Positions 1 to 9,317 are shown, numbered from the stretch's first letter. The stretch is 64,000 bases of DNA from Streptococcus sp. SPS1 (GCF_030439915.1 NZ_JAQFJG010000008.1:35152-99151), one strand, 5' to 3'. Made by a program: numbers and translations. Notes: generated by a model not told the origin, from the letters alone.

Positions 1-1
1 C

Positions 2-118
2 TTGTTGGCCTTCGAAGAGGACGAGTTGACTATGGAATATATGGACAAGACACGTAAGAAAACTGTTCAAATTCCATACAGTTTAGTATCAAAAGCACGT
101 TTAGCAGTTAAATTATAG
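2..118 (+). CDS. rimP: Ribosome maturation factor RimP, C-terminal end (partial)
   Basis: Only the last 38 codons are in the window; the reading frame is open from base 2 to a TAG at 116-118. The peptide contains [14 protein letters not shown] and ends in [10 protein letters not shown], which fits the C-terminal SH3-like part of RimP, a factor for 30S subunit maturation. The position directly upstream of nusA is the usual place of rimP in Firmicutes, and this supports the call as much as the short sequence does. Confidence 0.8.
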
Positions 119-161
119 AAAAAGAAAGGATAGCTTTTGAGGATTCAAAAGTGAAGAAAAC

Positions 162-1298
162 ATGAGTAAAGAAATGCTAGAGGCCTTCCGCATTTTGGAA
201 GAAGACAAGGGAATCAAAAAAGAAGATATCATCGACGCAGTAGTAGAGTCGCTTCGTTCCGCTTATCGCAGACGCTATGGTCAATCTGACAGCGTAGCTA
301 TTGACTTCAACGAAAAAACAGGTGACTTTACAGTTTATACTGTCCGTGAAGTGGTTGATGAAGTATTTGATAGCCGTTTGGAAATCAGCTTGAAAGACGC
401 TCTTGCCATCAATTCAGCCTATGAACTTGGTGACAAAATCAAGTTTGAAGAAGCACCTGCTGAGTTTGGTCGTGTAGCAGCCCAATCTGCCAAACAAACC
501 ATCATGGAAAAAATGCGCAAGCAAACACGTGCCATCACTTACAATACTTACAAAGAGCATGAACAAGAAATCATGTCTGGTACTGTAGAACGCTTTGACA
601 ACCGCTTCATCTATGTCAACCTTGGTAGCATCGAAGCCCAATTGTCAAAACAAGACCAAATCCCTGGGGAAGTTTTTGCTTCTCATGATCGTATTGAAGT
701 TTATGTCTACAAGGTTGAAGACAACCCTCGCGGTGTCAACGTCTTTGTTAGCCGTAGCCATCCAGAAATGATCAAACGTTTGATGGAGCAAGAAATTCCA
801 GAAGTTTATGATGGAACTGTTGAAATCATGAGCGTGGCTCGTGAAGCTGGTGACCGTACCAAGGTTGCCGTTCGTAGCCACAATCCAAACGTGGACGCTA
901 TCGGTACAATCGTTGGACGTGGTGGTGCTAATATCAAGAAGATTACTAGCAAATTCCACCCAGCTCGTTACGATGCTAAGAATGATCGTATGGTGCCAAT
1001 TGAAGAAAATATCGATGTTATCGAGTGGGTAGCAGATCCAGCTGAATTTATCTACAATGCCATCGCTCCTGCTGAGGTTGACCAAGTTATCTTTGACGAA
1101 AACGACAGCAAACGTGCCTTGGTGGTTGTTCCTGATAACAAGCTTTCCCTTGCCATTGGTCGTCGTGGACAAAACGTGCGCTTGGCAGCTCACTTGACTG
1201 GTTACCGTATCGATATCAAGTCTGCTAGTGAATTTGAAGCTATGGAAGAAGCTGGTTCGGTAGATTTGGAAGCAGAAAACGATACTGTAGAAGAATAA
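162..1298 (+). CDS. nusA: Transcription termination/antitermination factor NusA
   Basis: NusA binds RNA polymerase and nascent RNA and modulates pausing, termination and rRNA antitermination. At 378 aa it has the usual short Gram-positive length, without the C-terminal acidic repeats of the E. coli protein. An N-terminal polymerase-binding domain (about 1-125) is followed by an S1 domain (starting near GTVERFDNRFIYVNLG, about residue 138). Two KH domains follow, marked by GRGGANIKKI near residue 253 and IGRRGQNVRL near 332. The tail is acidic. It is the second gene of the rimP-nusA-ylxR-ylxQ-infB operon, starting 43 bases after rimP. Confidence 0.97.
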   Translation: MSKEMLEAFRILEEDKGIKKEDIIDAVVESLRSAYRRRYGQSDSVAIDFNEKTGDFTVYTVREVVDEVFDSRLEISLKDALAINSAYELGDKIKFEEAPAEFGRVAAQSAKQTIMEKMRKQTRAITYNTYKEHEQEIMSGTVERFDNRFIYVNLGSIEAQLSKQDQIPGEVFASHDRIEVYVYKVEDNPRGVNVFVSRSHPEMIKRLMEQEIPEVYDGTVEIMSVAREAGDRTKVAVRSHNPNVDAIGTIVGRGGANIKKITSKFHPARYDAKNDRMVPIEENIDVIEWVADPAEFIYNAIAPAEVDQVIFDENDSKRALVVVPDNKLSLAIGRRGQNVRLAAHLTGYRIDIKSASEFEAMEEAGSVDLEAENDTVEE

Positions 1299-1319
1299 AA
1301 GCTGCTAGAGGAGGGAAAG

Positions 1320-1613
1320 ATGAAAACGAGAAAAATCCCTTTGCGCAAGTCTGTCGTGTCCAATGAAGTGATTGATAAGCGTGATTTGCTCCGCATTGTC
1401 AAAAACAAAGAAGGACAAGTCTTTATCGATCCGACAGGCAAGGCCAATGGCCGCGGCGCTTATATCAAGCTAGACAATGCAGAAGCCTTAGAGGCGAAAA
1501 AGAAGAAAGTCTTTAACCGCAGCTTTAGCATGGAAGTGGAAGAAAGCTTTTATGACGAGTTGATCGCTTATGTGGATCACAAAGTGAAAAGAAGAGAGTT
1601 AGGACTTGAATAA
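1320..1613 (+). CDS. ylxR: YlxR family RNA-binding protein (DUF448)
   Basis: A basic 97-aa protein with the family signature GRGAYI near residue 41 and an N-terminal segment (MKTRKIPLRKSVVSNE) that replaces the cysteine-containing CxxR form seen in many homologues. YlxR proteins are small RNA-binding proteins; the Bacillus homologue has been linked to RNase P regulation. A strong GAGGAGGG ribosome site lies just before the ATG. The gene sits between nusA and ylxQ as in most Firmicutes and overlaps ylxQ by 8 bases, so the two are likely translationally coupled. Confidence 0.93.
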   Translation: MKTRKIPLRKSVVSNEVIDKRDLLRIVKNKEGQVFIDPTGKANGRGAYIKLDNAEALEAKKKKVFNRSFSMEVEESFYDELIAYVDHKVKRRELGLE

Positions 1614-1905
1614 GCAAAAGATAAGCAATCTCTTGGGACTTGCTCAGAGAGCAGGGCGGATTATATCGGGTGAAGAATTGGTGGTCAAGGCCATTCAAGA
1701 CGGCAAGGCCAAGTTGGTCTTTCTAGCCCATGATGCTGGACCCAATCTGACCAAGAAGATTCAAGATAAAAGTCATTATTATCAAGTAGAAATTGTAACC
1801 GTGTTTTCAACACTGGAATTAAGCATAGCAGTCGGAAAATCGAGAAAGGTTTTGGCTGTAACAGATGCTGGATTTACAAAGAAAATGAGGTCTCTTATGG
1901 AATAG
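1606..1905 (+). CDS. ylxQ: YlxQ, L7Ae-like RNA-binding protein
   Basis: A 99-aa protein of the L7Ae/L30e/S12e fold, which binds kink-turn RNA. It shows the family start ([19 protein letters not shown]) and the [13 protein letters not shown] segment. The start is a TTG at 1606 inside the end of ylxR (stop 1611-1613); no ATG gives a full-length protein, so TTG with translational coupling is the best choice. Its role in the cell is poorly defined. The position in the nusA-infB operon is conserved. Confidence 0.88.
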   Translation: MNKQKISNLLGLAQRAGRIISGEELVVKAIQDGKAKLVFLAHDAGPNLTKKIQDKSHYYQVEIVTVFSTLELSIAVGKSRKVLAVTDAGFTKKMRSLME

Positions 1906-1921
1906 AAGAGGAGGACATGAT

Positions 1922-4900
1922 TTGTCTAAGAAAAGATTGTACGAAATCGCAAAAGAACTTGGAAAAGAAAGTAAAGAAGTTGTAGCGCGTGCAAAAGAGT
2001 TGGGCTTGGATGTGAAAAGCCACTCATCGAGTGTGGAAGAAGCTGTCGCTGCAAAAATCGCTGCCAGCTTTAAGCCTGCAGCTGCTCCAAAAGCAGAAGC
2101 AAAACCTGCAGCCCCAAAAGCAAGTGCAGAAAAGCAAGCCGAGAAATCTGAACCAGCAAAACCAGCTGTAGCTAAGGAAGAGGTAAAATCTGCAGCCCCA
2201 AAAGCAAGTGCAGAAAAGAAAGCCGATAAATCTGAGCCAGCTAAACCAGCTGTAGTCAAGGAAGAGGTAAAACCTGCAGCCCCAAAAGCAAGTGCAGAAA
2301 AGAAAGCCGAAAAGTCTGAACCAGTAAAACCAGCTGTAGCCAAGGAAGAGGCAAAACCAGCTGAGGCAGTCGCTCCGAAGGCAGAAAAAGTAGCGGCTAA
2401 ACCGCAAAGTCGTAATTTCAAGGCTGAGCGTGAAGCCCGTGCCAAAGAGCAGGCAGAGCGACGCAAGCAAAGTAAGGGCAATAACCGTGACCAACAACAA
2501 AACGGAAACCGTCAGAAAAACGACGGTCGCAATGGTGGAAAACAAGGTCAAGGCAACCGCGATAATCGTCGCTTTAATGACCAAGCTAAGAAACAGCAAG
2601 GTCAGCAAAATCGTGGAAATGAGCGCCGTCAACAAGGGGACAAACGTCCAAATCAAGCGGCTCCACGTGTTGACTTTAAAGCCCGTGCAGCAGCCCTAAA
2701 AGCAGAGCAAAATGCAGAGTACGCACGTTCAAGCGAGGAACGCTTCAAGCAGTATCAGGCTGCTAAAGAAGCCTTGGCTCAAGCTAATAAACGCAAGGAA
2801 CCAGAGGAAATCTTTGAAGAAGCGGCTAAGTTAGCTGAACAAGCGCAACAAGCGCAACAAGAACAGCAAGTTCAAGCAGTGGTTGAAGTCGTCCCTGAGA
2901 AAACAGAACCTGCAGTGGATACACGTCGTAAAAAACAAGCTCGACCAGACAAAAATCGTGACGATTATGATCATGAAGAAGATGGTCCTAGAAAACAACA
3001 AAAGAATCGAAGTAGTCAAAATCAAGTGAGAAATCAAAAGAATAGTAACTGGAATAACAACAAAAAGAACAAAAAAGGCAATAACAAGAACAACCGTAAT
3101 CAGACTCCAAAACCTGTTACAGAGCGTAAATTCCATGAATTGCCAACAGAATTTGAGTATACAGATGGTATGACCGTTGCGGAAATCGCAAAACGTATCA
3201 AACGTGAACCAGCTGAAATCGTTAAGAAACTCTTTATGATGGGTGTCATGGCCACACAGAACCAATCCTTGGATGGAGAAACCATCGAACTCCTCATGGT
3301 AGATTATGGTATCGAAGCTAAACAAAAGGTTGAAGTGGATAATGCCGACATCGAACGTTTCTTTGTCGAAGATGGTTATCTCAATGAAGATGAATTGGTA
3401 GAGCGTCCACCAGTTGTAACTATCATGGGACACGTTGACCACGGTAAAACAACACTCCTAGATACCCTTCGTAACTCTCGTGTTGCGACAGGTGAAGCGG
3501 GTGGTATCACTCAGCATATCGGTGCCTACCAAATCGTGGAAAATGGCAAGAAGATTACCTTCCTTGATACACCAGGACACGCGGCCTTTACATCTATGCG
3601 TGCGCGTGGTGCTTCTGTTACCGATATTACTATCTTGGTCGTAGCGGCAGATGACGGGGTTATGCCTCAGACTATCGAAGCCATTAACCACTCAAAAGCG
3701 GCCAACGTTCCAATCATCGTAGCCATTAACAAGATTGATAAACCAGGTGCTAACCCAGAACGCGTTATCGGTGAATTGGCAGAGCATGGGGTTATGTCAA
3801 CTGCTTGGGGTGGAGATTCTGAATTTGTTGAAATCTCAGCTAAATTCAACCAAAATATCGAAGAATTGTTGGAAACAGTCCTTCTTGTGGCTGAAATCCA
3901 AGAACTCAAGGCAGACCCAACAGTGCGCGCGATCGGTACAGTTATCGAAGCTCGCTTGGATAAAGGAAAAGGTGCGGTCGCAACCCTACTTGTTCAACAA
4001 GGTACCTTGAATGTTCAAGACCCAATCGTTGTCGGAAATACCTTCGGTCGTGTCCGTGCTATGACCAACGACCTTGGTCGTCGTGTTAAGGTAGCAGGTC
4101 CATCAACACCAGTTTCAATCACAGGTTTGAACGAAGCGCCAATGGCAGGTGACCACTTTGCCGTTTACGAGGATGAAAAATCTGCGCGTGCAGCAGGTGA
4201 AGAGCGTGCCAAACGTGCTCTTATGAAACAACGTCAAGCTACCCAACGTGTCAGCCTTGAAAACCTCTTTGATACCCTTAAAGCTGGTGAACTCAAGTCT
4301 GTTAACGTTATCATCAAGGCCGATGTACAAGGTTCTGTTGAAGCCCTTTCTGCCTCACTTCAAAAGATTGACGTGGAAGGTGTCAAAGTGACCATCGTCC
4401 ACTCAGCGGTCGGTGCGATCAACGAATCAGACGTGACTCTTGCCGAAGCTTCAAATGCCTTTATCGTTGGTTTCAACGTACGTCCTACACCACAAGCTCG
4501 TCAACAAGCAGAAGCTGACGATGTGGAAATCCGTCTCCACAGCATTATCTACAAGGTTATCGAAGAGATGGAAGAAGCCATGAAAGGGATGCTTGATCCA
4601 GAATTCGAAGAAAAAGTTATCGGTGAAGCAGTTATCCGTGAGACCTTCAAGGTGTCTAAAGTGGGAACTATCGGTGGATTCATGGTTATCAACGGTAAGG
4701 TTACCCGTGACTCTAAAGTTCGTGTTATCCGTGATGGTGTCGTTATCTATGACGGCGAACTTGCTAGCTTGAAACACTACAAAGACGACGTGAAAGAAGT
4801 GACTAACGGCCGTGAAGGTGGTTTGATGATTGATGGTTACAATGATATCAAGACTGATGATGTGATTGAGGCTTATGTCATGGAAGAAATCAAGAGATAA
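1922..4900 (+). CDS. infB: Translation initiation factor IF-2
   Basis: IF-2 is the GTPase that brings fMet-tRNA to the 30S subunit and promotes subunit joining. At 992 aa it is long because of a low-complexity Lys/Ala/Glu/Pro and Gln/Asn-rich N-terminal region (about residues 50-410) that includes three near-identical 28-aa repeats. The GTPase motifs are clear: GHVDHGKT at 503-510, DTPGHAAF near 549 and NKID near 603, followed by the domain II and C-terminal fMet-tRNA-binding parts. The start is a TTG at 1922 after GAGGAGG; the N-terminus [14 protein letters not shown] is the normal IF2_N domain, so the TTG start is well supported. Confidence 0.97.
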   Translation: MSKKRLYEIAKELGKESKEVVARAKELGLDVKSHSSSVEEAVAAKIAASFKPAAAPKAEAKPAAPKASAEKQAEKSEPAKPAVAKEEVKSAAPKASAEKKADKSEPAKPAVVKEEVKPAAPKASAEKKAEKSEPVKPAVAKEEAKPAEAVAPKAEKVAAKPQSRNFKAEREARAKEQAERRKQSKGNNRDQQQNGNRQKNDGRNGGKQGQGNRDNRRFNDQAKKQQGQQNRGNERRQQGDKRPNQAAPRVDFKARAAALKAEQNAEYARSSEERFKQYQAAKEALAQANKRKEPEEIFEEAAKLAEQAQQAQQEQQVQAVVEVVPEKTEPAVDTRRKKQARPDKNRDDYDHEEDGPRKQQKNRSSQNQVRNQKNSNWNNNKKNKKGNNKNNRNQTPKPVTERKFHELPTEFEYTDGMTVAEIAKRIKREPAEIVKKLFMMGVMATQNQSLDGETIELLMVDYGIEAKQKVEVDNADIERFFVEDGYLNEDELVERPPVVTIMGHVDHGKTTLLDTLRNSRVATGEAGGITQHIGAYQIVENGKKITFLDTPGHAAFTSMRARGASVTDITILVVAADDGVMPQTIEAINHSKAANVPIIVAINKIDKPGANPERVIGELAEHGVMSTAWGGDSEFVEISAKFNQNIEELLETVLLVAEIQELKADPTVRAIGTVIEARLDKGKGAVATLLVQQGTLNVQDPIVVGNTFGRVRAMTNDLGRRVKVAGPSTPVSITGLNEAPMAGDHFAVYEDEKSARAAGEERAKRALMKQRQATQRVSLENLFDTLKAGELKSVNVIIKADVQGSVEALSASLQKIDVEGVKVTIVHSAVGAINESDVTLAEASNAFIVGFNVRPTPQARQQAEADDVEIRLHSIIYKVIEEMEEAMKGMLDPEFEEKVIGEAVIRETFKVSKVGTIGGFMVINGKVTRDSKVRVIRDGVVIYDGELASLKHYKDDVKEVTNGREGGLMIDGYNDIKTDDVIEAYVMEEIKR
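2108..2359 (+). repeat. Three tandem 84-bp repeats inside infB
   Basis: Three consecutive 84-bp units (2108-2191, 2192-2275, 2276-2359) encode 28-aa repeats that each begin AAPKASAEK and contain KPAV and KEE. They cover residues 63-146 of IF-2. The units are in frame and differ at only a few positions, mostly conservative. Copy number in such repeats usually varies between strains, so this is probably a length-polymorphic linker. Confidence 0.9.
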
Positions 4901-4960
4901 GATTTTTGCTCCTTTCTTAGGTGGTGAGGGACGCAAGCAAACCGATGGTTTCATTGCTTA

Positions 4961-5121
4961 TTTTTGAGCCTGGGGTCTCAAAAATCCCCTGTGATGGGAC
5001 TGATAAATCAGTTCCATCACTTTCACCACAGCGAAAGAAGCGGATGATTTCAAATTGAACTTCGTTTCAATTTGAACTGAAAATCAATAAATTTAAAAAT
5101 AGCTAGGTCTGCTGGCCTAGC
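4961..5121 (+). other. Cluster of stem-loops between infB and rbfA
   Basis: The 250-bp infB-rbfA gap holds four separate inverted repeats. An 8-bp perfect stem (TTTTTGAG/CTCAAAAA) lies at 4961-4984. A 14-bp stem with one G-T pair (GTGATGGGACTGAT) lies at 4991-5020. An 11-bp perfect stem (TTCAAATTGAA) with loop CTTCGT lies at 5049-5076. A 7-bp stem (AGCTAGG) followed by TTTT at 5101-5124 could be a weak terminator or attenuator before rbfA. No coding sequence is visible. The cluster may be a repeat-derived element or an mRNA processing region. Confidence 0.6.
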
Positions 5122-5150
5122 TTTTGGTTCAAAGTAGAGAAAGGAATATC

Positions 5151-5501
5151 ATGGCAAATCATTTCCGTACGGATCGTGTGGGCATGGAAATCAAGCGTGA
5201 AGTCAATGAGATTTTGCAAAAGAAAGTCCGTGATCCGCGTGTCCAAGGCGTAACCATTACAGATGTTCAGATGCTAGGTGACTTGTCTGTTGCCAAGGTT
5301 TACTACACCATTTTGAGTAACCTTGCTTCGGATAATCAAAAAGCTCAAATCGGGCTTGAGAAAGCAACTGGTACCATCAAACGTGGACTTGGTCGAAATT
5401 TGAAATTGTACAAAATCCCAGATTTGACCTTCGTCAAAGACGAATCCATCGAATATGGAAACAAGATTGACGAGATGCTACGCAATCTGGATAAGAACTA
5501 A
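5151..5501 (+). CDS. rbfA: 30S ribosome-binding factor RbfA
   Basis: RbfA binds immature 30S subunits and helps 16S rRNA 5'-end processing and cold adaptation. The 116-aa product begins [18 protein letters not shown] and has the KH-like fold sequence with [15 protein letters not shown] and the conserved AKVYYTI and LRNLDKN ends. The ATG at 5151 is chosen over an upstream in-frame TTG at 5124 because GAGAAAGGA lies at the right distance and RbfA proteins begin here. It follows infB after a structured 250-bp gap. Confidence 0.95.
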   Translation: MANHFRTDRVGMEIKREVNEILQKKVRDPRVQGVTITDVQMLGDLSVAKVYYTILSNLASDNQKAQIGLEKATGTIKRGLGRNLKLYKIPDLTFVKDESIEYGNKIDEMLRNLDKN

Positions 5502-5504
5502 GAA

Positions 5505-5525
5505 GGAGGGGCAACCCTCTTTTTT
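5505..5525 (+). terminator. Rho-independent terminator after rbfA
   Basis: A short stem GAGGG/CCCTC with loop GCAA lies at 5506-5519 and is followed directly by a run of T. It closes the nusA-infB-rbfA operon. Confidence 0.8.
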
Positions 5526-5674
5526 GGTGGAGAAAATAGGTGGAATTTGAAATGGAAAAATATTCTTTTAAAAAAGGGATTCTGTATTTTTTAATGTTAT
5601 CTAATCAGAAAATGCTTTTTTTTTTTTTAGGAAATATGATATGATGATTTCATAAATAAAAGGAGATTCTATTA

Positions 5675-6178
5675 ATGAATAATAAAAAAAAAGTTTGTCG
5701 TTTAGCTTTGCTATGTCTTTCCGTTTCTACTCTAGTTGCTTGTAGTTCTCTTTCTGAAAAAACAAGTAGCTCTTCTAGTGAGAATAAAACAGAAGCTTCA
5801 TCTAGTAGTTCTGAAAAGAAAGGATTGTTTGCTAAAGCAAAAGAAAAACTCAGTTCAAGCGATTTTAACCCACAAGATGTTAGCGATGCGACAATTGAGT
5901 CTATAAAAACCTATGAAGATTACTTGATTATGAATGAGAAAATAATCGATAATTACTATACAGAAGCAGACGAAGCCTTTAAAGGAACTGTTTTAGAAGA
6001 TAGCGCTGCTATCCAAGAACTAAAAGATAGCACTAAAAAAGAAATGGAAGATTTGAAAAAACAATATGGTCCACTAAAGAAAGCACCGATTCAAGGGAAA
6101 GAAGAAGTGATTAAGACTCTAAAAGATTATCGTGATAATCTACATGAACAAGTGGAGCAGTGGAAAGCTAGTCTTTAA
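5675..6178 (+). CDS. Predicted serine-rich lipoprotein
   Basis: A 167-aa exported protein. The N-terminus has a basic start (MNNKKK), a hydrophobic core and the lipobox LVAC with the lipidated cysteine at residue 23. A Ser/Glu/Lys-rich linker (SSSSSENKTEASSSSSEKK) follows, then a helical, charged C-terminal part without a recognisable catalytic motif. AAAAGGAG precedes the ATG, with a TATGAT-type -10 about 30-40 bases upstream. It is 20 bases upstream of a PH-like/zinc-ribbon gene and the SPFH gene, so the three form an operon, probably concerned with the membrane. I do not recognise a specific family. Confidence 0.85.
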   Translation: MNNKKKVCRLALLCLSVSTLVACSSLSEKTSSSSSENKTEASSSSSEKKGLFAKAKEKLSSSDFNPQDVSDATIESIKTYEDYLIMNEKIIDNYYTEADEAFKGTVLEDSAAIQELKDSTKKEMEDLKKQYGPLKKAPIQGKEEVIKTLKDYRDNLHEQVEQWKASL

Positions 6179-6198
6179 TAGGAAGAGTGGGGTTCAAG

Positions 6199-6756
6199 AT
6201 GGATTATCAATTATTGCCACATGAATACATGGTTATGAATAGTGACCATGTGAGTTTTGGGAAAAATGGTTTGTCTACAGATGAATTAATTTTAACGAAT
6301 CTACACTTAGTACATATCAAAAAAGGTTTTTGGGGAGGGAAAAAAGACCAGGTTACCATTCCTATTAACCAGATTAAAATTTTTGAAGGGAAACCTCAAG
6401 TTTCAGTAACCAAAACCAATGGTGTGAAACGGCTGGAAATTTATTATAATGGCGGACAAGCTATCTTTGCATTTAATAATACTAAGGATACTGACAAGTG
6501 GGCTAGGAACATTATTAAATTGATTTCAGGTGATACAAGTAATTTTGAAACCTTGGGAGATAGTAGCTTGTTTGGAGCAGATGTTTTAGCAGAAACATTT
6601 AAGGATACATTTGACACTTTTAAAGCAGGGCTTGGGATTAAGGATGCAGAGCCAGAAAAGATTTCAACCAAGTGTAGCTTTTGTGGAGCACCTTTGTCAG
6701 GTCAAGTGAAGCAAACAGTGAGATGTGCCTATTGTGATATGGAGCAAAGTTTATAA
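6199..6756 (+). CDS. PH-like domain protein with C-terminal zinc ribbon
   Basis: A 185-aa protein with two parts. Residues 1-120 look like a bacterial PH-like fold (alternating beta strands: LILTNLHLVHIKKGFWGGKK, then VTIPINQIKIFEG). The last 35 residues carry a zinc ribbon with two CxxC pairs (KCSFCGAP and VRCAYCDM). The ATG at 6199 follows GTGGGG; a GTG at 6187 is an alternative. Zinc-ribbon/SPFH gene pairs like this and the next gene occur in Bacillus (the ydj cluster) and are linked to membrane-stress functions. That link is by analogy, not shown here. Confidence 0.75.
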   Translation: MDYQLLPHEYMVMNSDHVSFGKNGLSTDELILTNLHLVHIKKGFWGGKKDQVTIPINQIKIFEGKPQVSVTKTNGVKRLEIYYNGGQAIFAFNNTKDTDKWARNIIKLISGDTSNFETLGDSSLFGADVLAETFKDTFDTFKAGLGIKDAEPEKISTKCSFCGAPLSGQVKQTVRCAYCDMEQSL

Positions 6757-6768
6757 GGGGGCAATTAA

Positions 6769-7878
6769 ATGGGGTTGATAAAAGCAATCACAGATTCTAT
6801 TGGTGGGACATTTGCAGATCAGTGGAAAGAAATTATCACAGTTCAAGCTTTTGATGAACATACAGCTGTAAGTCCCGGTATTGTTCAAGAAAGTAATAAT
6901 GGTAGGGGTGTCAATACGAAGGGAGCTGTAGGTGTTATTTCCAACGGATCCAAGATTTTTATTCCAGAAAATACTGCTGCCTTTATCTTTAGTCAGTCTG
7001 GTATCGAGGAAATTATTACAGAACCAGGTGGATATGAATACCAAAATGGTGAGAGCAGTGTTTTTAACGGTGATGGATTGAAAAAGTCACTGTTTGACAA
7101 TGTTGTTAATCGTGTTGGATTCGGTGGTCAAAGTGATCAGCAAAAACAGATTTGTTTTGTTAATTTGAGAGAAATTCGTGATATTAAATTTGGAACCCGT
7201 GGTCCAGTCATGTATAATGATTTGTTTTATGGAACAGATTTAGAAGTACGTGCTTTTGGAACATTTTCTATCCAAATTACAGATGCTAAGCAATTTATCA
7301 GAAACTTTCTTCCTGCCAATGTGACTTATTATACCTTTGATAGCGCTCAAGCTAGGTCACAAATAGTGACAGAGTTTCTTCAATCTTTTATTGTTGCACT
7401 TAATTCTTTGTCAACAACTTATCGTATTTCACAATTACCCTCACAAGCTGCAGTTCTTGCGGAACAAGTATCAAATGATGGACAGTATGCAGGGACTTGG
7501 AAAGAACGTTTTGGATTTGAGATTGTAAAAGTTGCCATTGCTAATATTGAGTTCTCACCAGAATCTAAGGAACTGGTTAAACAATTTTCATCAAATAAGA
7601 TGAATTTAAAAGCTTATGATGATGTATCGCAGAAATCTTCTAATATTGTAGCACAACAAAAAATTGCATCAGGAGTGGAGCAACATGGTCTAGGTGATAG
7701 TGCTGGAATGATATTTGGAATGAATATGGCTCAAAGTTTAGATGAAAAAGCCATGAAACCAAGTCTATCATTAGATGAGCAAATCGAAGCACTTACAAAA
7801 CTAAAATCTCTTTTAGATGCAGGGATATTATCTCAGGAAGAATTTGATCGAAAGAAAAAAGAAATTATGGATTTATAA
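6769..7878 (+). CDS. SPFH domain protein with C-terminal SHOCT domain
   Basis: A 369-aa protein. The start (MGLIKAITDSIGGTFADQWKE) and the following core match the SPFH/YdjI-like family of membrane-associated scaffold proteins. The segment DLEVRAFGTFSIQITDAKQF is the band-7-like core. The last 36 residues (SLDEQIEALTKLKSLLDAGI onward) form a SHOCT domain, a short oligomerisation motif. It has no transmembrane helix. It is the third gene of the lipoprotein / zinc-ribbon operon, with AAGGGGGC before the ATG. Its likely role is a membrane-stress or protein-sorting platform; the function in streptococci is unknown. Confidence 0.82.
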   Translation: MGLIKAITDSIGGTFADQWKEIITVQAFDEHTAVSPGIVQESNNGRGVNTKGAVGVISNGSKIFIPENTAAFIFSQSGIEEIITEPGGYEYQNGESSVFNGDGLKKSLFDNVVNRVGFGGQSDQQKQICFVNLREIRDIKFGTRGPVMYNDLFYGTDLEVRAFGTFSIQITDAKQFIRNFLPANVTYYTFDSAQARSQIVTEFLQSFIVALNSLSTTYRISQLPSQAAVLAEQVSNDGQYAGTWKERFGFEIVKVAIANIEFSPESKELVKQFSSNKMNLKAYDDVSQKSSNIVAQQKIASGVEQHGLGDSAGMIFGMNMAQSLDEKAMKPSLSLDEQIEALTKLKSLLDAGILSQEEFDRKKKEIMDL

Positions 7879-8139
7879 GATGAAGCTCGGAAGCTCATAG
7901 TTAGTGTGTATTCAAGGAACATTTTAGGTGAAACAATAATAGACTATCGTTCACAGATAGAATATCATGTTGTAAGGGTAGGAGTTGAATATTCTAGCTG
8001 TCTCTACAAAGACTATTAAACATCTTTAACAAATAAGTTGCTAAGGATTTTTTGAAAATTTTTGAGGGGAATTTGAAACATACTTTAAAAGAGTATGCTA
8101 TCATAGAATATAACTTACAGAAGTAAAAGGAGTTTGTAT
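7879..8139 (+). other. Intergenic region with likely promoter, no gene seen
   Basis: AT-rich spacer between the SPFH and EcsC-like genes. A small inverted repeat (CATACT/AGTATG, 8079-8097) overlaps an extended -10-like TGCTATCAT at 8096-8104, which probably serves the EcsC-like gene. No open frame of note was found. Confidence 0.45.
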
Positions 8140-8919
8140 ATGGCTGAACAAGACTTAGCTATGCAAGTATTGCAACAAGTGGTGAAACTACCTGTTGTTA
8201 AGGTTGATCGTTCGAAATTTTTAGTGGATAAGTTTTCCAAAGAATTGGATCAAAAAGATATTCCTACCTTATTGGAACAAGGTCCAACGACTCTTCTATC
8301 TCAAGAAATCTTAGATCGTGTAGCTAATGCTTGTATTCGGGATAATGTTTTATTGGCGAGTGGAACCTCTGTTTTGGCAGGATTACCAGGAGGGATTGCT
8401 ATGGCAATTACCATTCCAGCTGATGTGGCTCAATTTTATGGTTTCTCTCTGAAATTGGCTCAAGAATTAGGTTATATTTATGGTTATGAAGATCTTTGGG
8501 CTTCACGCGAGGAATTGAGTGAAGATGCTCAAAATACCCTCTTGCTTTATCTAGGTGTAATGTTGGGGGTGAATGGAACCGCTGCCTTGCTACGTGCAGG
8601 TGGTATAACAATTGCCAAACAGGTAATGAAAACAGTACCTAATAAAGCGTTAACAAAGACGCTTTGGTACCCTATTTTGAAAAAAGTTTTAAAAATATTT
8701 GGTGTGAATCTGACCAAGGGAGGGCTGGCCAAAGGAATGGGAAAATTCATTCCTATCTTGGGTGGTATCATTTCAGGTGGTTTAACCTTTGCAACTATGA
8801 AACCAATGGGGGAAAGCTTGCAGAAAGAATTATCCAAGCTAGTCAACTATAGTGAAGTTCAATATCAAGAAGATGTTGAAACAATCCGAAAAGAGGCTGA
8901 AATCCTCGAAGGAGAGTAA
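8140..8919 (+). CDS. EcsC-like family membrane-associated protein
   Basis: A 259-aa protein. The central part (SVLAGLPGGIAMAITIPADV, then FSLKLAQELGYIYGYED) matches the EcsC-like family, named after a Bacillus protein with no established biochemical role. Gly-rich hydrophobic stretches (about residues 85-100, 130-150 and 195-220) suggest membrane association. The ATG at 8140 is chosen because AAAGGAG ends 7 bases upstream; an upstream TTG lies inside that spacing. Two tiny genes follow immediately (2 bases, then a 4-base overlap), which indicates one operon. Confidence 0.75.
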   Translation: MAEQDLAMQVLQQVVKLPVVKVDRSKFLVDKFSKELDQKDIPTLLEQGPTTLLSQEILDRVANACIRDNVLLASGTSVLAGLPGGIAMAITIPADVAQFYGFSLKLAQELGYIYGYEDLWASREELSEDAQNTLLLYLGVMLGVNGTAALLRAGGITIAKQVMKTVPNKALTKTLWYPILKKVLKIFGVNLTKGGLAKGMGKFIPILGGIISGGLTFATMKPMGESLQKELSKLVNYSEVQYQEDVETIRKEAEILEGE

Positions 8920-8920
8920 T

Positions 8921-9103
8921 ATGGGACTCATAAAAACTTTAGCTAAAACTTACGGGAATTACTTTTTGACCATGCAAGGTGTAAAAGTCATGAAAACGAT
9001 AAAGAAAGATGACCACGCCGTTGTCGGTCTGGGAAAACTTTTTATTGCAGACAAGCTAATGGATACGGCTCGGTGGCTCATCAAGCCAGAGGAGAGAGAA
9101 TGA
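8921..9103 (+). CDS. Small hypothetical protein (60 aa)
   Basis: A 60-aa protein starting MGLIKTLAKTYGNYFLTMQG, with GGAGAG before the ATG. It sits two bases after the EcsC-like gene and its stop overlaps the next start (ATGA), so it is co-translated. No family is recognised; it is basic and amphipathic, possibly membrane-bound. Confidence 0.7.
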   Translation: MGLIKTLAKTYGNYFLTMQGVKVMKTIKKDDHAVVGLGKLFIADKLMDTARWLIKPEERE

Positions 9104-9252
9104 AATTTTTCTGGGGACTTCTTGCCATTATTTTTATCAAACCGATTATTGGAATTGTGAAATTCTTTTGGATGCTCATCTCTTTTGCAGTTCAATTATT
9201 GTTTTACAAGCTATTATTTAAGATATTGGATTGGCTCTTTAAACTTATCTAG
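9100..9252 (+). CDS. Small hydrophobic membrane protein (50 aa)
   Basis: A 50-aa protein, almost entirely hydrophobic (MKFFWGLLAIIFIKPIIGIV, then FFWMLISFAVQLLFYKLLFK), likely one or two membrane helices. The ATG overlaps the previous stop and GGAGAGAG lies just upstream. It closes the EcsC-like operon and is followed by a good terminator. The tight coupling and the terminator make a real gene likely despite its size. Confidence 0.68.
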   Translation: MKFFWGLLAIIFIKPIIGIVKFFWMLISFAVQLLFYKLLFKILDWLFKLI

Positions 9253-9273
9253 ATGGTAATCCATGTCGCAGAG

Positions 9274-9303
9274 AACTAGCAGGAACTCCACTGCTAGTTT
9301 TTT
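9274..9303 (+). terminator. Rho-independent terminator after the EcsC-like operon
   Basis: A perfect 9-bp stem AACTAGCAG/CTGCTAGTT with an 8-base loop is followed by a run of T. Confidence 0.88.
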
Positions 9304-9317
9304 AATCTCTCTCCATA

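Noticed and set aside
645..1193. Long minus-strand open frame opposite nusA
   Set aside because: It is the complement of a highly expressed, well-conserved gene; the peptide has no recognisable family and no ribosome site.
1819..2481. Minus-strand frame opposite infB rich in Ala/Ser/Phe repeats
   Set aside because: It only mirrors the Lys/Ala repeats of IF-2 and is not a gene.
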